A DNA stretch of 64,000 nt from positions 2,418,001 to 2,482,000 of the forward strand of contig NZ_AP012541.1 in assembly GCF_000829035.1 (NCBI RefSeq), read 5' to 3'. Origin of the DNA: Lacticaseibacillus paracasei subsp. paracasei. GTDB taxonomy: Bacteria; Bacillota; Bacilli; Lactobacillales; Lactobacillaceae. Below the pieces are notes generated by a model. It saw only the letters and a list, made by a program, of their open reading frames with translations, searched no databases and was not told where the DNA came from. The position numbers and the translations under genes were made by a program. This document shows positions 51,130 through 59,901 of the stretch, one piece after another. Every line of letters starts with the position of its first letter. The stretch's first letter is position 1.

Positions 51130-51290
51130 AAACTCTTTCCAAGATTGCTCATATCGTCAGTGCCTTGTCAGGCGTTATTTTAGTCATCACCATCATTTCC
51201 ATTCCAAAATACGACAGTATGGCACTGAATGTGTTTATTCTGACAGTCTCAGCAACAATGATTATTGATAACTATAGTCGAGAATGCTAA
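51126..51290 (+). CDS. Two-helix membrane protein coupled to the GG peptide
   Basis: A 54-aa protein (MKTLSKIAHIVSALSG...MIIDNYSREC) with two hydrophobic helices (about 8-27 and 33-48). TTG start overlapping the peptide stop (TTGA), with AGGAGACTGA upstream, so translation is probably coupled. The pattern matches the protein at 14451. Likely immunity partner of the upstream peptide, inferred from position. Confidence 0.65.
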   Translation: MKTLSKIAHIVSALSGVILVITIISIPKYDSMALNVFILTVSATMIIDNYSREC

Positions 51291-51347
51291 GACAACTTTT
51301 TAATAAAGTTCCATTCTCTCAGAATTTCACAAATTAAATACCTTGCC

Positions 51348-52398
51348 CCTAGATTGCAATAATAAAGTTACCACCTAGAAAGAGGCTTGCTCACTGCTTG
51401 AACTGGGGTTTGCCAACGGAGACATTTTCTAGGTTTGTTATTGATAAGCGCTGTGGCTTGTTGAATATCGGTCTCTGAAACCTGATCAAACTGTGTTCCC
51501 TTCGGGAAATAGTAGCGAAGTTCTCGATTGAACCGTTCATTTGTGCCCCGTTCATTCGGGTGATAGGCGTGGCAAAAGTAAACCGGTATCCGATAGCGCT
51601 TTGTAAGCGCCTGATCGCAGGAAAACTCTTTACCGTGATCAACCGTCACTGATCGAACCGGACCCGGAAAGTCCACCATCAGTCTTGCAAATCCCTTGAG
51701 AACAGCATTTTGTGATAAGTTTTCAAGCTTAGTTGTCGCCATTAAACGTGTCACCCGATCGACAATGGTCAAAACAGCAGCCTTTGACCCGCGACCACCG
51801 CGAACTGTATCCATCTCTAAATGTCCTTTTTCGGTTCGCCGATTAGCTGACTCACTGCGAATCTCAATTGAGGTGCCTACTGCTTGGTTATAGCGCGACC
51901 GAAGGTCTTGTCTTCTTTTATGACGTTTACCGTGATCAAAGAGTTGGCTTGGCTGAAAATCGACTTGTCTTTGATAAATCCAGTGGTAAATCGTGTGTGG
52001 CGCACAGTGAACGGCATAACCGACCATTTCAGGGGACCAACCTAGGTTTAGCTTCTCAGTTACCATCCGCTTCAACTTAGGCGTTAAAATCGAGTGCCGA
52101 CCACAACGATGCCGACAAGTATCGGCATGATCCTGAGCTATAATGGCGCAGTAATCACCTTCAGGGCAACGGTGAAGCTCATGCCTAATAGAAATACGAG
52201 AGCGGCCTAAGGTCGCGGCGATGTATTGAATCGTGTGGTGTTGCATCAGTTCTATCTGAGATCGTTCAATTAAGGTTATAATGGCCATGGGACCTGTCCT
52301 TCTCTCTAGATGGTATGTTATGCAAACACAATTTTAGCAAGAACGGACAGGTCTTTTTTCACATTTTCTGGGTGGTAACTTTAATTATGCAATCTAGG
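51348..52398 (-). mobile_element. IS30-family insertion sequence, copy 3 of 3
   Basis: 1,051 bp, same ends. Flanks share GCC (51345-51347 and 52399-52401). At least one base differs from copies 1 and 2 (an A for C in the non-coding end near 52329). Inserted 57 bp after the membrane protein of the remote bacteriocin cassette. Confidence 0.94.
51368..52288 (-). CDS. IS30-family transposase (306 aa), copy 3
   Basis: Same protein as copies 1 and 2, with an intact catalytic triad. Confidence 0.95.
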   Translation of the reverse strand: MAIITLIERSQIELMQHHTIQYIAATLGRSRISIRHELHRCPEGDYCAIIAQDHADTCRHRCGRHSILTPKLKRMVTEKLNLGWSPEMVGYAVHCAPHTIYHWIYQRQVDFQPSQLFDHGKRHKRRQDLRSRYNQAVGTSIEIRSESANRRTEKGHLEMDTVRGGRGSKAAVLTIVDRVTRLMATTKLENLSQNAVLKGFARLMVDFPGPVRSVTVDHGKEFSCDQALTKRYRIPVYFCHAYHPNERGTNERFNRELRYYFPKGTQFDQVSETDIQQATALINNKPRKCLRWQTPVQAVSKPLSRW

Positions 52399-52407
52399 GC
52401 CACTAAC

Positions 52408-52457
52408 AACAGCCTCTACTTTGCAGCAATTCGCAAGCAAAGCAGAGGCTGTTATTT
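52408..52457 (+). terminator. Terminator right of IS copy 3
   Basis: AACAGCCTCT/AGAGGCTGTT with an inner TTTGC/GCAAA stem, then ATTTT. Before the IS arrived it probably ended the 51013-51290 operon. Confidence 0.75.
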
Positions 52458-52540
52458 TGCAGGAAAAGTGTGCCTTCTGTCTCAAACACATGTATGGTCA
52501 TGCTTTGGTTTTCTGTTGTTAACGAAAGAAAAGATGTGCG

Positions 52541-52722
52541 ATGGCACTTTTTATTGATAAGGTGAAGTCTCGCAAAATTTTCGGCTCACGCGACAACCCA
52601 ACAGTGAGGTTGATATCATTTTGTCTAGCGACACCGTTGACCAAGACGTGATACCTTTAGGGGCTTCTACTGGAAAAAAAGAAGCTGTTAAACTGCACTA
52701 TAGCGGTGATCGGCTGGCACAC
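52541..52722 (+). pseudogene. Enolase relic 1 (N-terminal fragment, frameshifted)
   Basis: Reads MALFIDKVKSRKIFGSRDNP, then a frameshift, then GASTGKKEAVKLHYSGDRLA: the enolase N-terminal domain in broken form. It matches the fragment at 54544 in DNA from about 30 bp before the ATG. Missing everything after about residue 60. Confidence 0.85.
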
Positions 52723-52729
52723 TTGCCAG

Positions 52730-53086
52730 TTAGGCAAAAAGTATCCCTGAAGTCATCATCCCCACAACCACCGCTACCATCCCCGCTACCACCGTGCCAA
52801 CATAATAAAAGATCGCCATTGACCACTGCCGATTTTTAATCAGGATAAACGCGTCTGCCATGAATGTCGAAAAGGTCGTAAAGCCGCCGCAAAAGCCGGG
52901 CAGTAGGAACAGGCGAAACCCTGAGAGCGTTGGTAAGCCAACTAAAAGTCCGGCCAGCAATGAACCCAGCACATTGATGAGTAGCGTCGCCAACGGCTTG
53001 CCGGGCCAGAACATTTTCCCTAATACGGTTATACCGTACCGGCAAACAGCACCGAGGCCGGCTCCGATACCAATTAAGATCACCAT
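52730..53086 (-). CDS. crcB: Fluoride exporter CrcB/Fluc, second subunit
   Basis: A 118-aa four-helix protein. Fluc hallmarks: GAGLGAVCRYGI at the start, TLLINVLGSLLAG (the Asn lining the pore) and GFCGGFTTFSTF (Phe box and Na+ site). Fluc channels are dual-topology dimers; two unequal genes in tandem suggest a heterodimer. ATG 53084-53086 follows GAAGGGACAAAAAACA; overlaps the upstream crcB by 7 bp. Confidence 0.95.
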   Translation of the reverse strand: MVILIGIGAGLGAVCRYGITVLGKMFWPGKPLATLLINVLGSLLAGLLVGLPTLSGFRLFLLPGFCGGFTTFSTFMADAFILIKNRQWSMAIFYYVGTVVAGMVAVVVGMMTSGILFA

Positions 53087-53493
53087 TGTTTTTTGTCCCT
53101 TCTTCCAACGAGTTTCGAGGCCAAGAATCCGGCTGTTGCTGCTAGCAGCCCACCCAGCAGATTGAGCATCAACAGTAGTGTGGCATAAATCGCATGCCTT
53201 GGTGCCAAGGTCGCAAAGTCCAGCATGAGCGTGGAGAATGTCGTGAAACCACCGATGACACCTGTCCCGAGGGCAAGCAACAGCCATTCGGGCAGATCGA
53301 ATTTCATATCCAATCCATAAGTGGTGAAGGCCAGTAAAAAGCTGCCGATTAAGTTCACAATGGTTGTCCCCATCATGGTTGTGCCATCGTGGGTCACGCC
53401 ACTGATGACATATCGCAAAATGCCACCAATAAAACCGCCAGCAAAGACGGCCAACAACCAACTAACATGTATTTTTTCACGATGATGCATCAT
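53080..53493 (-). CDS. crcB: Fluoride exporter CrcB/Fluc, first subunit
   Basis: A 137-aa four-helix protein with GGFIGGILRYVISG, TTIVNLIGSFLLAF and GVIGGFTTFSTLM. Start at ATG 53491-53493 or, better spaced after AAGGAG, the adjacent ATG at 53488-53490. Preceded by a fluoride riboswitch with terminator, so it is induced by fluoride. Fluoride poisons enolase and pyrophosphatase; export protects them. Confidence 0.96.
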   Translation of the reverse strand: MMHHREKIHVSWLLAVFAGGFIGGILRYVISGVTHDGTTMMGTTIVNLIGSFLLAFTTYGLDMKFDLPEWLLLALGTGVIGGFTTFSTLMLDFATLAPRHAIYATLLLMLNLLGGLLAATAGFLASKLVGRRDKKQW

Positions 53494-53618
53494 GATCTCC
53501 TTTCGTGGGAACGCACTCGCTGACGCAGAAACCTCCGCATAAACATATCAGGCTAAGATCTGTCACTTTGTCCTGAGGCCATTTATGCTGCAATTTTTAA
53601 ACGCACCAGCTCATACTC

Positions 53619-53692
53619 AAAAAAAAGACACCTACCCCGATTTGCTCAAGGTAGGTGTCATCAACTTGCGTATAGGCGAACACCATCGCCAT
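53619..53692 (-). ncRNA. Fluoride riboswitch (crcB motif) with terminator, before crcB
   Basis: Minus strand: GGCGATGGTGTTCGCC (53675-53690), a short joining part, then GATGACACCTAC, the conserved crcB-motif core and pseudoknot elements. GACACCTACC...GGTAGGTGTC with T8 (53619-53659) forms the expression platform. Sits 126 nt upstream of crcB. Strong match to the known consensus. Confidence 0.93.
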
Positions 53693-53976
53693 TTAATTTA
53701 ATAAGAGTATAGCAAATGTTTGGTCCGAACATCAACAACAATGAACGTGGCTTGTGCATATCTTGACACACAAAAAACGAGTTGTTATTTCGTTCGTATA
53801 TACGTGATATATTAAAACAATGCGTAGATAAGAACATTCCCCTGAAATCTAATTGGTCTCTCAATGGTAATGGGTTCATCCTAGTCGCACTTACAAGCCA
53901 ACTGATGATCGCTTTTTCACATCAACAGCCGCGCTACTGCTGGATCAAGTTCAATTAGTTGCACTGCACAAGTATA

Positions 53977-54106
53977 TTGACCGCCTCACGACCTCTAAAG
54001 TATAATTAAGGAGTTGAAAAGAGGCCACCGGGCGGCTTCCCGATGACCTCGACGCAGTTCAGATGACTAAGTGGTAAAAGCTAATCCTTGAGGTTAGCTT
54101 TTTTGA
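53977..54106 (+). ncRNA. Candidate antitoxin RNA of a type I toxin-antitoxin unit
   Basis: TTGACC-18-TATAAT (53977-54006) is followed by about 95 nt of RNA with GGCCACCGGG-CGG-CTTCCCGATGACC and a terminator (54077-54106, AAAAGCTAA/TTAGCTTTTTT). It runs convergent to the small toxin-like gene and overlaps its 3' end, as in Fst-like type I systems. Confidence 0.6.
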
Positions 54107-54211
54107 TGATCGCGTACGCTTTGGCCTTACTGGTAATCAGTATGCTAAGCGCGACGATAATCGACGCCACATCCAACGCGGCGAACCGCTTTCGTCTCCT
54201 GATTTTGGCAT
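54081..54211 (-). pseudogene. Fst/holin-like small toxin, frameshifted by one base
   Basis: ATG 54209-54211 sits after an ideal GGAGGTGATAGCC. The actual frame gives only 24 aa. Adding one A to the A4 run just after the ATG yields a 43-aa protein MPKIRRRKRFAALDVASIIV..., basic start, one hydrophobic helix (about 16-27) and a Lys-rich end stopping in the terminator: typical small membrane toxin. Promoter TTGATC-17-TAGACT at 54342-54314. Family assignment is inferred from shape. Confidence 0.55.
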
Positions 54212-54313
54212 GGCTATCACCTCCGCACTTCAAAAAATGTTGAGGGGGTGTGCGCCACCCAATCTGCTGGCCAAAGAAAAAGGGTAATTACTCCTCTCTC
54301 TAAGCTTGCTTTT

Positions 54314-54342
54314 AGTCTATAGATTTCCCCGAATGCGATCAA
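54314..54342 (-). promoter_or_regulatory. Promoter of the toxin-like RNA
   Basis: Leftward TTGATC (54337-54342), 17-bp spacer, TAGACT (54314-54319). Gives an mRNA of about 230 nt ending at 54077, with a roughly 95-nt leader before the toxin ATG. Confidence 0.5.
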
Positions 54343-54427
54343 TAAGAAAAGTTGATCTTGCGTACTCAAATTAATCGTCCTCTTGCGCCAAAAAGAAAAA
54401 AGCGTCCGCTCTATTCGTATAGAAGAA

Positions 54428-54804
<377 letters not shown>

Positions 54805-55185
54805 TATTGTTTTCCAAACAGAATAAAAAAGTAATAACGGTGCAGTTGGTCTAATGAATTTTATATAATTTAAGTTATTTTTTGTCACGATCCGGGCACC
54901 GGAATTTTCAAAAAATCAGAAATGTTGTATCGGGTTATCCTCATTATCGTTCTGCACCAGACTAAATCCAAGTATAACGGTCATCAAAAAGCAGGCCGTT
55001 TGTGTAAAAGCCGAACGAAATGTATAAAATGTAAAATTATTGTAAAGTTATTGATTCAGATATTATAAAAAAGTATGATTTGAATGTTCAAGTGACTTGT
55101 TCGTCTCAGTTCACTCTTTTGCGTCGCCGAGACAAGCAAGGTTCTGCTTACAAATGATTGATTCTACTTTTATGGAGGAAAACTG
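54805..55185. other. Gap before the phosphonate transporter
   Basis: No gene seen. AT-rich with likely -10 TATTAT near 55060, and CTTGTTCGTCTC/GAGACAAGCAAG (about 55097-55142) forming a leader hairpin before phnD. Confidence 0.45.
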
Positions 55186-56133
55186 ATGAAGTTCTGGAAA
55201 AGAATTGCAGTGGCTGGGATGGCAACCATTGCTGCGTTATCGCTGGCTGCTTGTGGTAGTAAGAGTAGTTCTAGCAGCACAAGTACAAGCAATAGTTACA
55301 CCCCCAAGTCATTAAATATTCAGTTTGTACCATCAAGCAACGCCAATACAATCGAAGCAAAAGCAAAACCTCTGGCTAGTTTGCTGAAGAAAGAGCTTGG
55401 CATCCCTGTCAAAGTCACCGTTTCGACAGACTACAACTCAATTGTCGAAGCTATGAAGAGTAAACAAGTCGATGTTGGGTTCTTACCACCTGATGGTTAC
55501 GTTCAGGCACACGCGCAAAAGGCAGCCGACGTTTTGTTGATGGCGCAACGATTTGGGATCAAACAGCCAGGTGGGAAAAGCACCGACAAACTGGTTGATT
55601 CATATCGTTCGATGATTGTTGTTAAAAAAGGCAGTAGCATCAAATCTTGGAAAGATCTCAAGAATAAAAAAATTGCCGTTCAAGATGTTACCAGTTCCGC
55701 TGGCTATATTTGGCCGATTGCCGAACTGTCCCAAAAGGGTCTCGACATTGTTAAACAAGATACCTTGGTTACTGTCAAAGGTCACGATCAAGGTGTCATG
55801 TCAGTGCTAAACGGTGATACCGATGCCGCCTTTGTTTTTGAGGATGCCCGCAATATTGTCAAAAAAGATGTCCCTGACATTATGGACAAGGTTGAACCCA
55901 TCTACTTCACAAAGCCAATTCCTAATGACACGATTTCCGTACGTCAGGACATGAGTGCCGCCTTCCGCAAAAAGCTTAGCAAGGCTTTCATCGACATTGC
56001 TAAGACAAAAGAAGGTCATGCGATTATCTCAAGTATTTATACACATGAGGGCTATGTCAAAACCACAGATAGTGCCTTCAACATTGTGCGTAAGTATGAC
56101 AAAATTGCCACTGGTGAATCAAAAAGCAAGTAA
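55186..56133 (+). CDS. phnD: Phosphonate-type ABC transporter substrate-binding lipoprotein
   Basis: A 315-aa lipoprotein (lipobox LAAC, Cys near residue 23) of the PhnD/PtxB family: [36 protein letters not shown], then [11 protein letters not shown] (the Ser/Thr phosphonate-binding loop) and FEDARN. Binds phosphonate or phosphite outside the cell and feeds the permeases. ATG follows GGAGGAAAACTG. A stable hairpin after it probably makes this gene more abundant than the rest of the operon. Confidence 0.93.
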
Positions 56134-56142
56134 AGCAACGTT

Positions 56143-56172
56143 GCAAAAGCGCTAGCCACCTAGCGCTTTTGC
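56143..56172 (+). terminator. Intercistronic hairpin between phnD and phnC
   Basis: Perfect 13-bp stem GCAAAAGCGCTAG/CTAGCGCTTTTGC with a 4-nt loop, weak T-run. Likely a partial terminator or mRNA stabiliser. Confidence 0.75.
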
Positions 56173-56192
56173 TATACATGGAGGAAGTTTGC

Positions 56193-56966
56193 ATGTCAGA
56201 AAGTAACCACCCAGTTATCGAGTTTGACCACGTCTCAAAAATCTATCCTAACGGTGTCGTAGGCCTTAAAGACATCGATTTAACCATTAATCAAGGCGAA
56301 TTTGTGGTTGTCGTTGGCTTGTCAGGAGCCGGGAAAAGTACGCTGATGCGGGCCATCAATCGGCTTCACGACATCTCTGAAGGCGATGTACGTATTGATG
56401 GTGTTTCCATTACCAAAGCAAAAGGCAAGAAACTATTGAATATTCGTCGAAAAATCGGGATGATTTTTCAAAGTTTTAACCTAGTCAACCGCTCGTCAGT
56501 CTTGAAGAATGTTTTAACTGGACGAGTCGGCTATTATCCAACTTGGAAAATGGTACTAGGTTTATTTTCCGCTGAAGACAAGCAACGTGCTTACGATGCC
56601 TTGCGGACAGTAGAATTGGAAGATAAAGTTTATACCCGTGCCGACCAACTTTCCGGTGGTCAACAACAACGCGTGGCGATTGCACGTGCCCTTACGCAAA
56701 CCCCAACGATTATTCTCGCAGACGAACCGATCGCCAGTCTTGATCCTCAAACCACAAAACGGGTGATGGATGACTTGCGGCGAATTAACCAAGAAATGGG
56801 CATTACTGTCGTGGCTAATCTACATAGCGTTGAGGTTGCTCAAGCTTATGCTACTCGCATTATCGGTATTCGGGCGGGTCAAAAAGTGTTTGACGGTCCG
56901 GTTGCCGAAGCCACTGATGAAATCATAGCTAGTATTTACAGCGGTAATGAGCAGGAGGTGTCATAA
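56193..56966 (+). CDS. phnC: Phosphonate-type ABC transporter ATPase
   Basis: A 257-aa ATPase: Walker [10 protein letters not shown] near residue 38, signature LSGGQQQR near 151, Walker [12 protein letters not shown] near 171 and switch His in NLHSVE. ATG 56193 follows GGAGGAAGTTTGC, eight codons inside the longer frame. Its stop overlaps the next ATG (TAATG). Confidence 0.95.
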
Positions 56967-57748
56967 TGACAGCTCCTACGTTACCGAAACGTCAGCTGAA
57001 ATGGCGCAAGTGGCTGCTTACTGGCATCATGGTACTTGGTTTAATTTGGTCGATTGGGATCACCAATGCAAATCTCGGGTTGTTTTTTAAGAATTTCAGT
57101 CAATTCACTGTCATTTTTACCGAAATGGCGCATGTTGACTGGAGTTATGCTTATTACACAATCGATCCGATGATTCAGACATTGAAAATGGCAATCATTG
57201 GCACCTTGATTGGCTCTGCCGTTGCTTTTCCATATGCCCTTTTAGTTTCGCGCAACATTGTGACTAATAAAATTGTGGTAGGCATTTTTCGCTTTGTGCT
57301 CAATATTGTCCGTACCATCCCCGATCTCATGTTAGCGGCACTTTTTGTCGCCATTGTCGGAATCGGACCAGTGGCCGGTATTTTTGCGTTAGCGATCTTT
57401 ACTTTTGGGATGGTTGGCAAGCTGTTTTATGAAGCAGTTGAAACGATTGATCCTGGGCCGCTTGAAGCACTTAAGGCAGCAGGTGCAGGCCGAATTGAAA
57501 TGATTCGTTTTGCAGTGTTGCCGCAGATCGCAAATTATTTTGTTAGCTTCGTCTTGTATGCTTTCGAAATTAACGTTCGGGCTAGTACGGTGCTCGGCTA
57601 TATGGGAGCTGGCGGGATCGGTATTTACTTGCAACAGGCATTATCCATGTTTCGGTATGATCGGGTCGGTTTGATTGTGCTAGTTATCTTTGCTGTTGTA
57701 CTTGTCATTGACTACATTAGCGGTAAGGCTAGGGAGGTGCTTCTATGA
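56966..57748 (+). CDS. phnE: Phosphonate-type ABC permease 1
   Basis: A 260-aa permease with about six helices; the EAA-type loop is EALKAAGAGRIEMIRFAVLPQ (near residue 168), followed by INVRASTVLGYMGAGGIG, typical of PhnE. Starts at the ATG overlapping the phnC stop by one base and overlaps the second permease by 4 bp. Confidence 0.94.
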   Translation: MTAPTLPKRQLKWRKWLLTGIMVLGLIWSIGITNANLGLFFKNFSQFTVIFTEMAHVDWSYAYYTIDPMIQTLKMAIIGTLIGSAVAFPYALLVSRNIVTNKIVVGIFRFVLNIVRTIPDLMLAALFVAIVGIGPVAGIFALAIFTFGMVGKLFYEAVETIDPGPLEALKAAGAGRIEMIRFAVLPQIANYFVSFVLYAFEINVRASTVLGYMGAGGIGIYLQQALSMFRYDRVGLIVLVIFAVVLVIDYISGKAREVLL

Positions 57749-58548
57749 ATCGCTCAGCTTCATTGCCAAAGGCCCCCCTGCAACATCGTTGGCGCAATTG
57801 GTTACTGACAATAATCACCTTAGCGATTATCGTTTGGTCATTCACAGGTATGCCAAGTCTTGAAATCAAACCCAATGCGTGGGTCGTTACCAAGTCAATC
57901 GCTGCGGGGTTGGCACATCCCGATTTTAGCTATGTTTGGACAGGTGATGGCGAGGATCTGACTTCTACGCTGCTGCAAACCTTGGGGATCGCCTTTTTAG
58001 GGACGTTCATTTCAGCTATTATTAGTCTGCCATTTGCTTTTTGGGCTGCGAACACACAACACAAGTTTTGGCTGACGACTCGTTCTGGCAAATTTGTCTT
58101 GACTGCCATTCGAACTTTTCCTGAAATTGTCCTGGCGTTAATGTTTATCAAAGCCGTTGGTCCAGGCTCTTTTGCTGGCGTACTAGCAGTTGGCTTTCAT
58201 AGTGTTGGCATGCTCGCAAAACTTTTTTCCGAAGCGATTGAAAACATGAACAATCGTGCCGGAGAGGCCGTGATTGCTGCTGGTGGCAATCGATTGGATG
58301 TCACTGTGATCGCCAGTTTGCCACAATTGATACCAGAGTTTGTTTCTAATACTCTCTACCGTTTTGAGTTGGCCATTCGTTCAGCATCGATTCTTGGTAT
58401 GGTGGGTGCTGGCGGTGTCGGAACACCTTTGATTTTCGCTATTCAAACCCGTTCTTGGTCTAGAGTGGGCATCATTCTGTATGGCATTATCATTTTAGTA
58501 ACCCTCACCGACTGGCTTTCTGGTTTTCTGCGGAAACGGTTAGTATAA
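57745..58548 (+). CDS. phnE: Phosphonate-type ABC permease 2
   Basis: A 267-aa permease related to the previous one: EAVIAAGGNRLDVTVIASLPQ and IRSASILGMVGAGGVGTPL. Two PhnE genes imply a heterodimeric channel. Translationally coupled (ATGA overlap). No phosphonate-degrading enzymes are nearby, so use of the imported compound must be encoded elsewhere. Confidence 0.94.
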   Translation: MNRSASLPKAPLQHRWRNWLLTIITLAIIVWSFTGMPSLEIKPNAWVVTKSIAAGLAHPDFSYVWTGDGEDLTSTLLQTLGIAFLGTFISAIISLPFAFWAANTQHKFWLTTRSGKFVLTAIRTFPEIVLALMFIKAVGPGSFAGVLAVGFHSVGMLAKLFSEAIENMNNRAGEAVIAAGGNRLDVTVIASLPQLIPEFVSNTLYRFELAIRSASILGMVGAGGVGTPLIFAIQTRSWSRVGIILYGIIILVTLTDWLSGFLRKRLV

Positions 58549-58857
58549 AGTTCGGTGAAATCCTAACATGTCGGATCATTTGCAGATGAAGGTCCGCTCT
58601 TCTTCGACCAAAAGTGAGAGGTCGATTTAGTTCAGTGGCAGTCGTTCAACGATCAAATTGATTTGATGGAAAAGAATTTTCAAGGCCGAGGTTCGCTTAA
58701 TTCTGTTTTTGATTTCAGAGACAATGAAAAGGTACATCAAGACCGTTTTCATGCATGACCACAGATTGATGCTGGAAAAATGCCAGAAGCACTCAGCATT
58801 GAAAAATGTCCCGTTAAAAAAATAATTGTGATTGCTGTATGATGCCATGGTCCCATC
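58549..58857. other. Gap with ORF debris
   Basis: A minus-strand open stretch (58627-58848, containing EIKNRIKRTSALKILFHQ) resembles the C-terminal end of some transposases, but I cannot assign a family. No ribosome binding site. Confidence 0.3.
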
Positions 58858-58899
58858 AAAAAAGACTCCCTGAGATATTTCATCTCAAGGAGTCTTTTT
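58858..58899. terminator. Bidirectional terminator between phn and ssu operons
   Basis: AAAAAGACTCC/GGAGTCTTTTT with inner GAGAT/ATCTC pairing. Confidence 0.88.
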
Positions 58900-58926
58900 A
58901 TCCAGCAAGTCCCGGGCTGCAACTGA

Positions 58927-59901
58927 TCAGTCGCTGCCACTGACTAATGTTGTCTTCATATCCACCTTCTCGGTCACAACACCTTCTTGATAAAAGGTAT
59001 TCGCGATTTGATTTTCTTCATCGACAATGCTGCTATCTGCTTTAACGAGCGCCATGGCATAAGTTCGGCGTTCAACCATTTTTTGAATCACAGCGTCTGA
59101 TAGTTTCAAGGTTTTGCTGAGCATGGCAATGAGTTGTGTGTGGTGATTATTGGCCCACGTCATATCATCGTTGATATAGGTTGTCAGCAATTTGCTCAGC
59201 GCGGTGTGAGTTTTGGCATAATTTTGGGTTGAGATCAGGAAGTCACGATTCTTTGCCAATCCGGTGCCGTTTGTCAGCAACTTGGCCCCTTGATTGACTT
59301 GTGCTGTTGCCGTATACGGATCCCAAGTGACCCAAGCATCCACACTGCCTTTTGCAAAAGCGACCGATGCTGAACTTTGATCCATATTCACTAATTTAAC
59401 ATCATTGGTGGACAAACCTGCCTTTTTTAAGGCCTGAATAATCAAGTATTGGGCGGCAGTGCCTTTTTGATAGGCGATCGTCTTGCCTTTCAATTGCTTG
59501 AGATTGGTGATCTGGCTGTTCTTACCAACAAGAATACCGCTGCCATATTCCTTGGTGGCACCAGCAGCAATCAGCGCAATATCCGTGCCAGCAGCTTTTG
59601 CTGTCACTGGCGGCGTATCGCCAACGCGAGCGTAGTCGATCGCCCCACTTTTCAAGGCAGTCATGAGCGCAGCACCATCAGAAAACTCCTTGAAGACGAC
59701 TTGATAGCCTTTTGCTTTCATTTTTTTGATTAACTCACCATGCTGGCGAGCAATGTCGACAGGATCGGCCTTTTGGTAGCCGATCGTGACTGTTTCCAGA
59801 TCACTGGCCGCCGTCGTGGTCTGCGTATAGCCATAGACGGCAACACTAAGCCACATGATTAAGCCGATCACCAAGAACCAAAGGTGTTTTTTATGCTTCA
59901 T
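58927..59901 (-). CDS. ssuA: Sulfonate/taurine-type ABC transporter substrate-binding protein
   Basis: A 324-aa SsuA/TauA-like protein: VTIGYQKADP, FSDGAALMTALKSGAIDYARVGDTPP, then AYQKGTAAQYL and VDAWVTWDPYTA. The N-terminal helix (LWFLVIGLIMWLSVAVYGYT) has no lipobox Cys, so it is probably membrane-anchored. Overlaps the acyl-CoA ligase gene by 11 bp and is last in the operon. The ligand may be an organosulfonate or a related acid. Confidence 0.88.
   Translation of the reverse strand: MKHKKHLWFLVIGLIMWLSVAVYGYTQTTTAASDLETVTIGYQKADPVDIARQHGELIKKMKAKGYQVVFKEFSDGAALMTALKSGAIDYARVGDTPPVTAKAAGTDIALIAAGATKEYGSGILVGKNSQITNLKQLKGKTIAYQKGTAAQYLIIQALKKAGLSTNDVKLVNMDQSSASVAFAKGSVDAWVTWDPYTATAQVNQGAKLLTNGTGLAKNRDFLISTQNYAKTHTALSKLLTTYINDDMTWANNHHTQLIAMLSKTLKLSDAVIQKMVERRTYAMALVKADSSIVDEENQIANTFYQEGVVTEKVDMKTTLVSGSD

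Noticed and set aside
52315..52557. 80-codon plus-strand frame
   Set aside because: It starts inside the IS end and runs through a terminator hairpin.
53661..53879. 72-codon minus-strand frame
   Set aside because: It covers the fluoride riboswitch aptamer and has no supported start.
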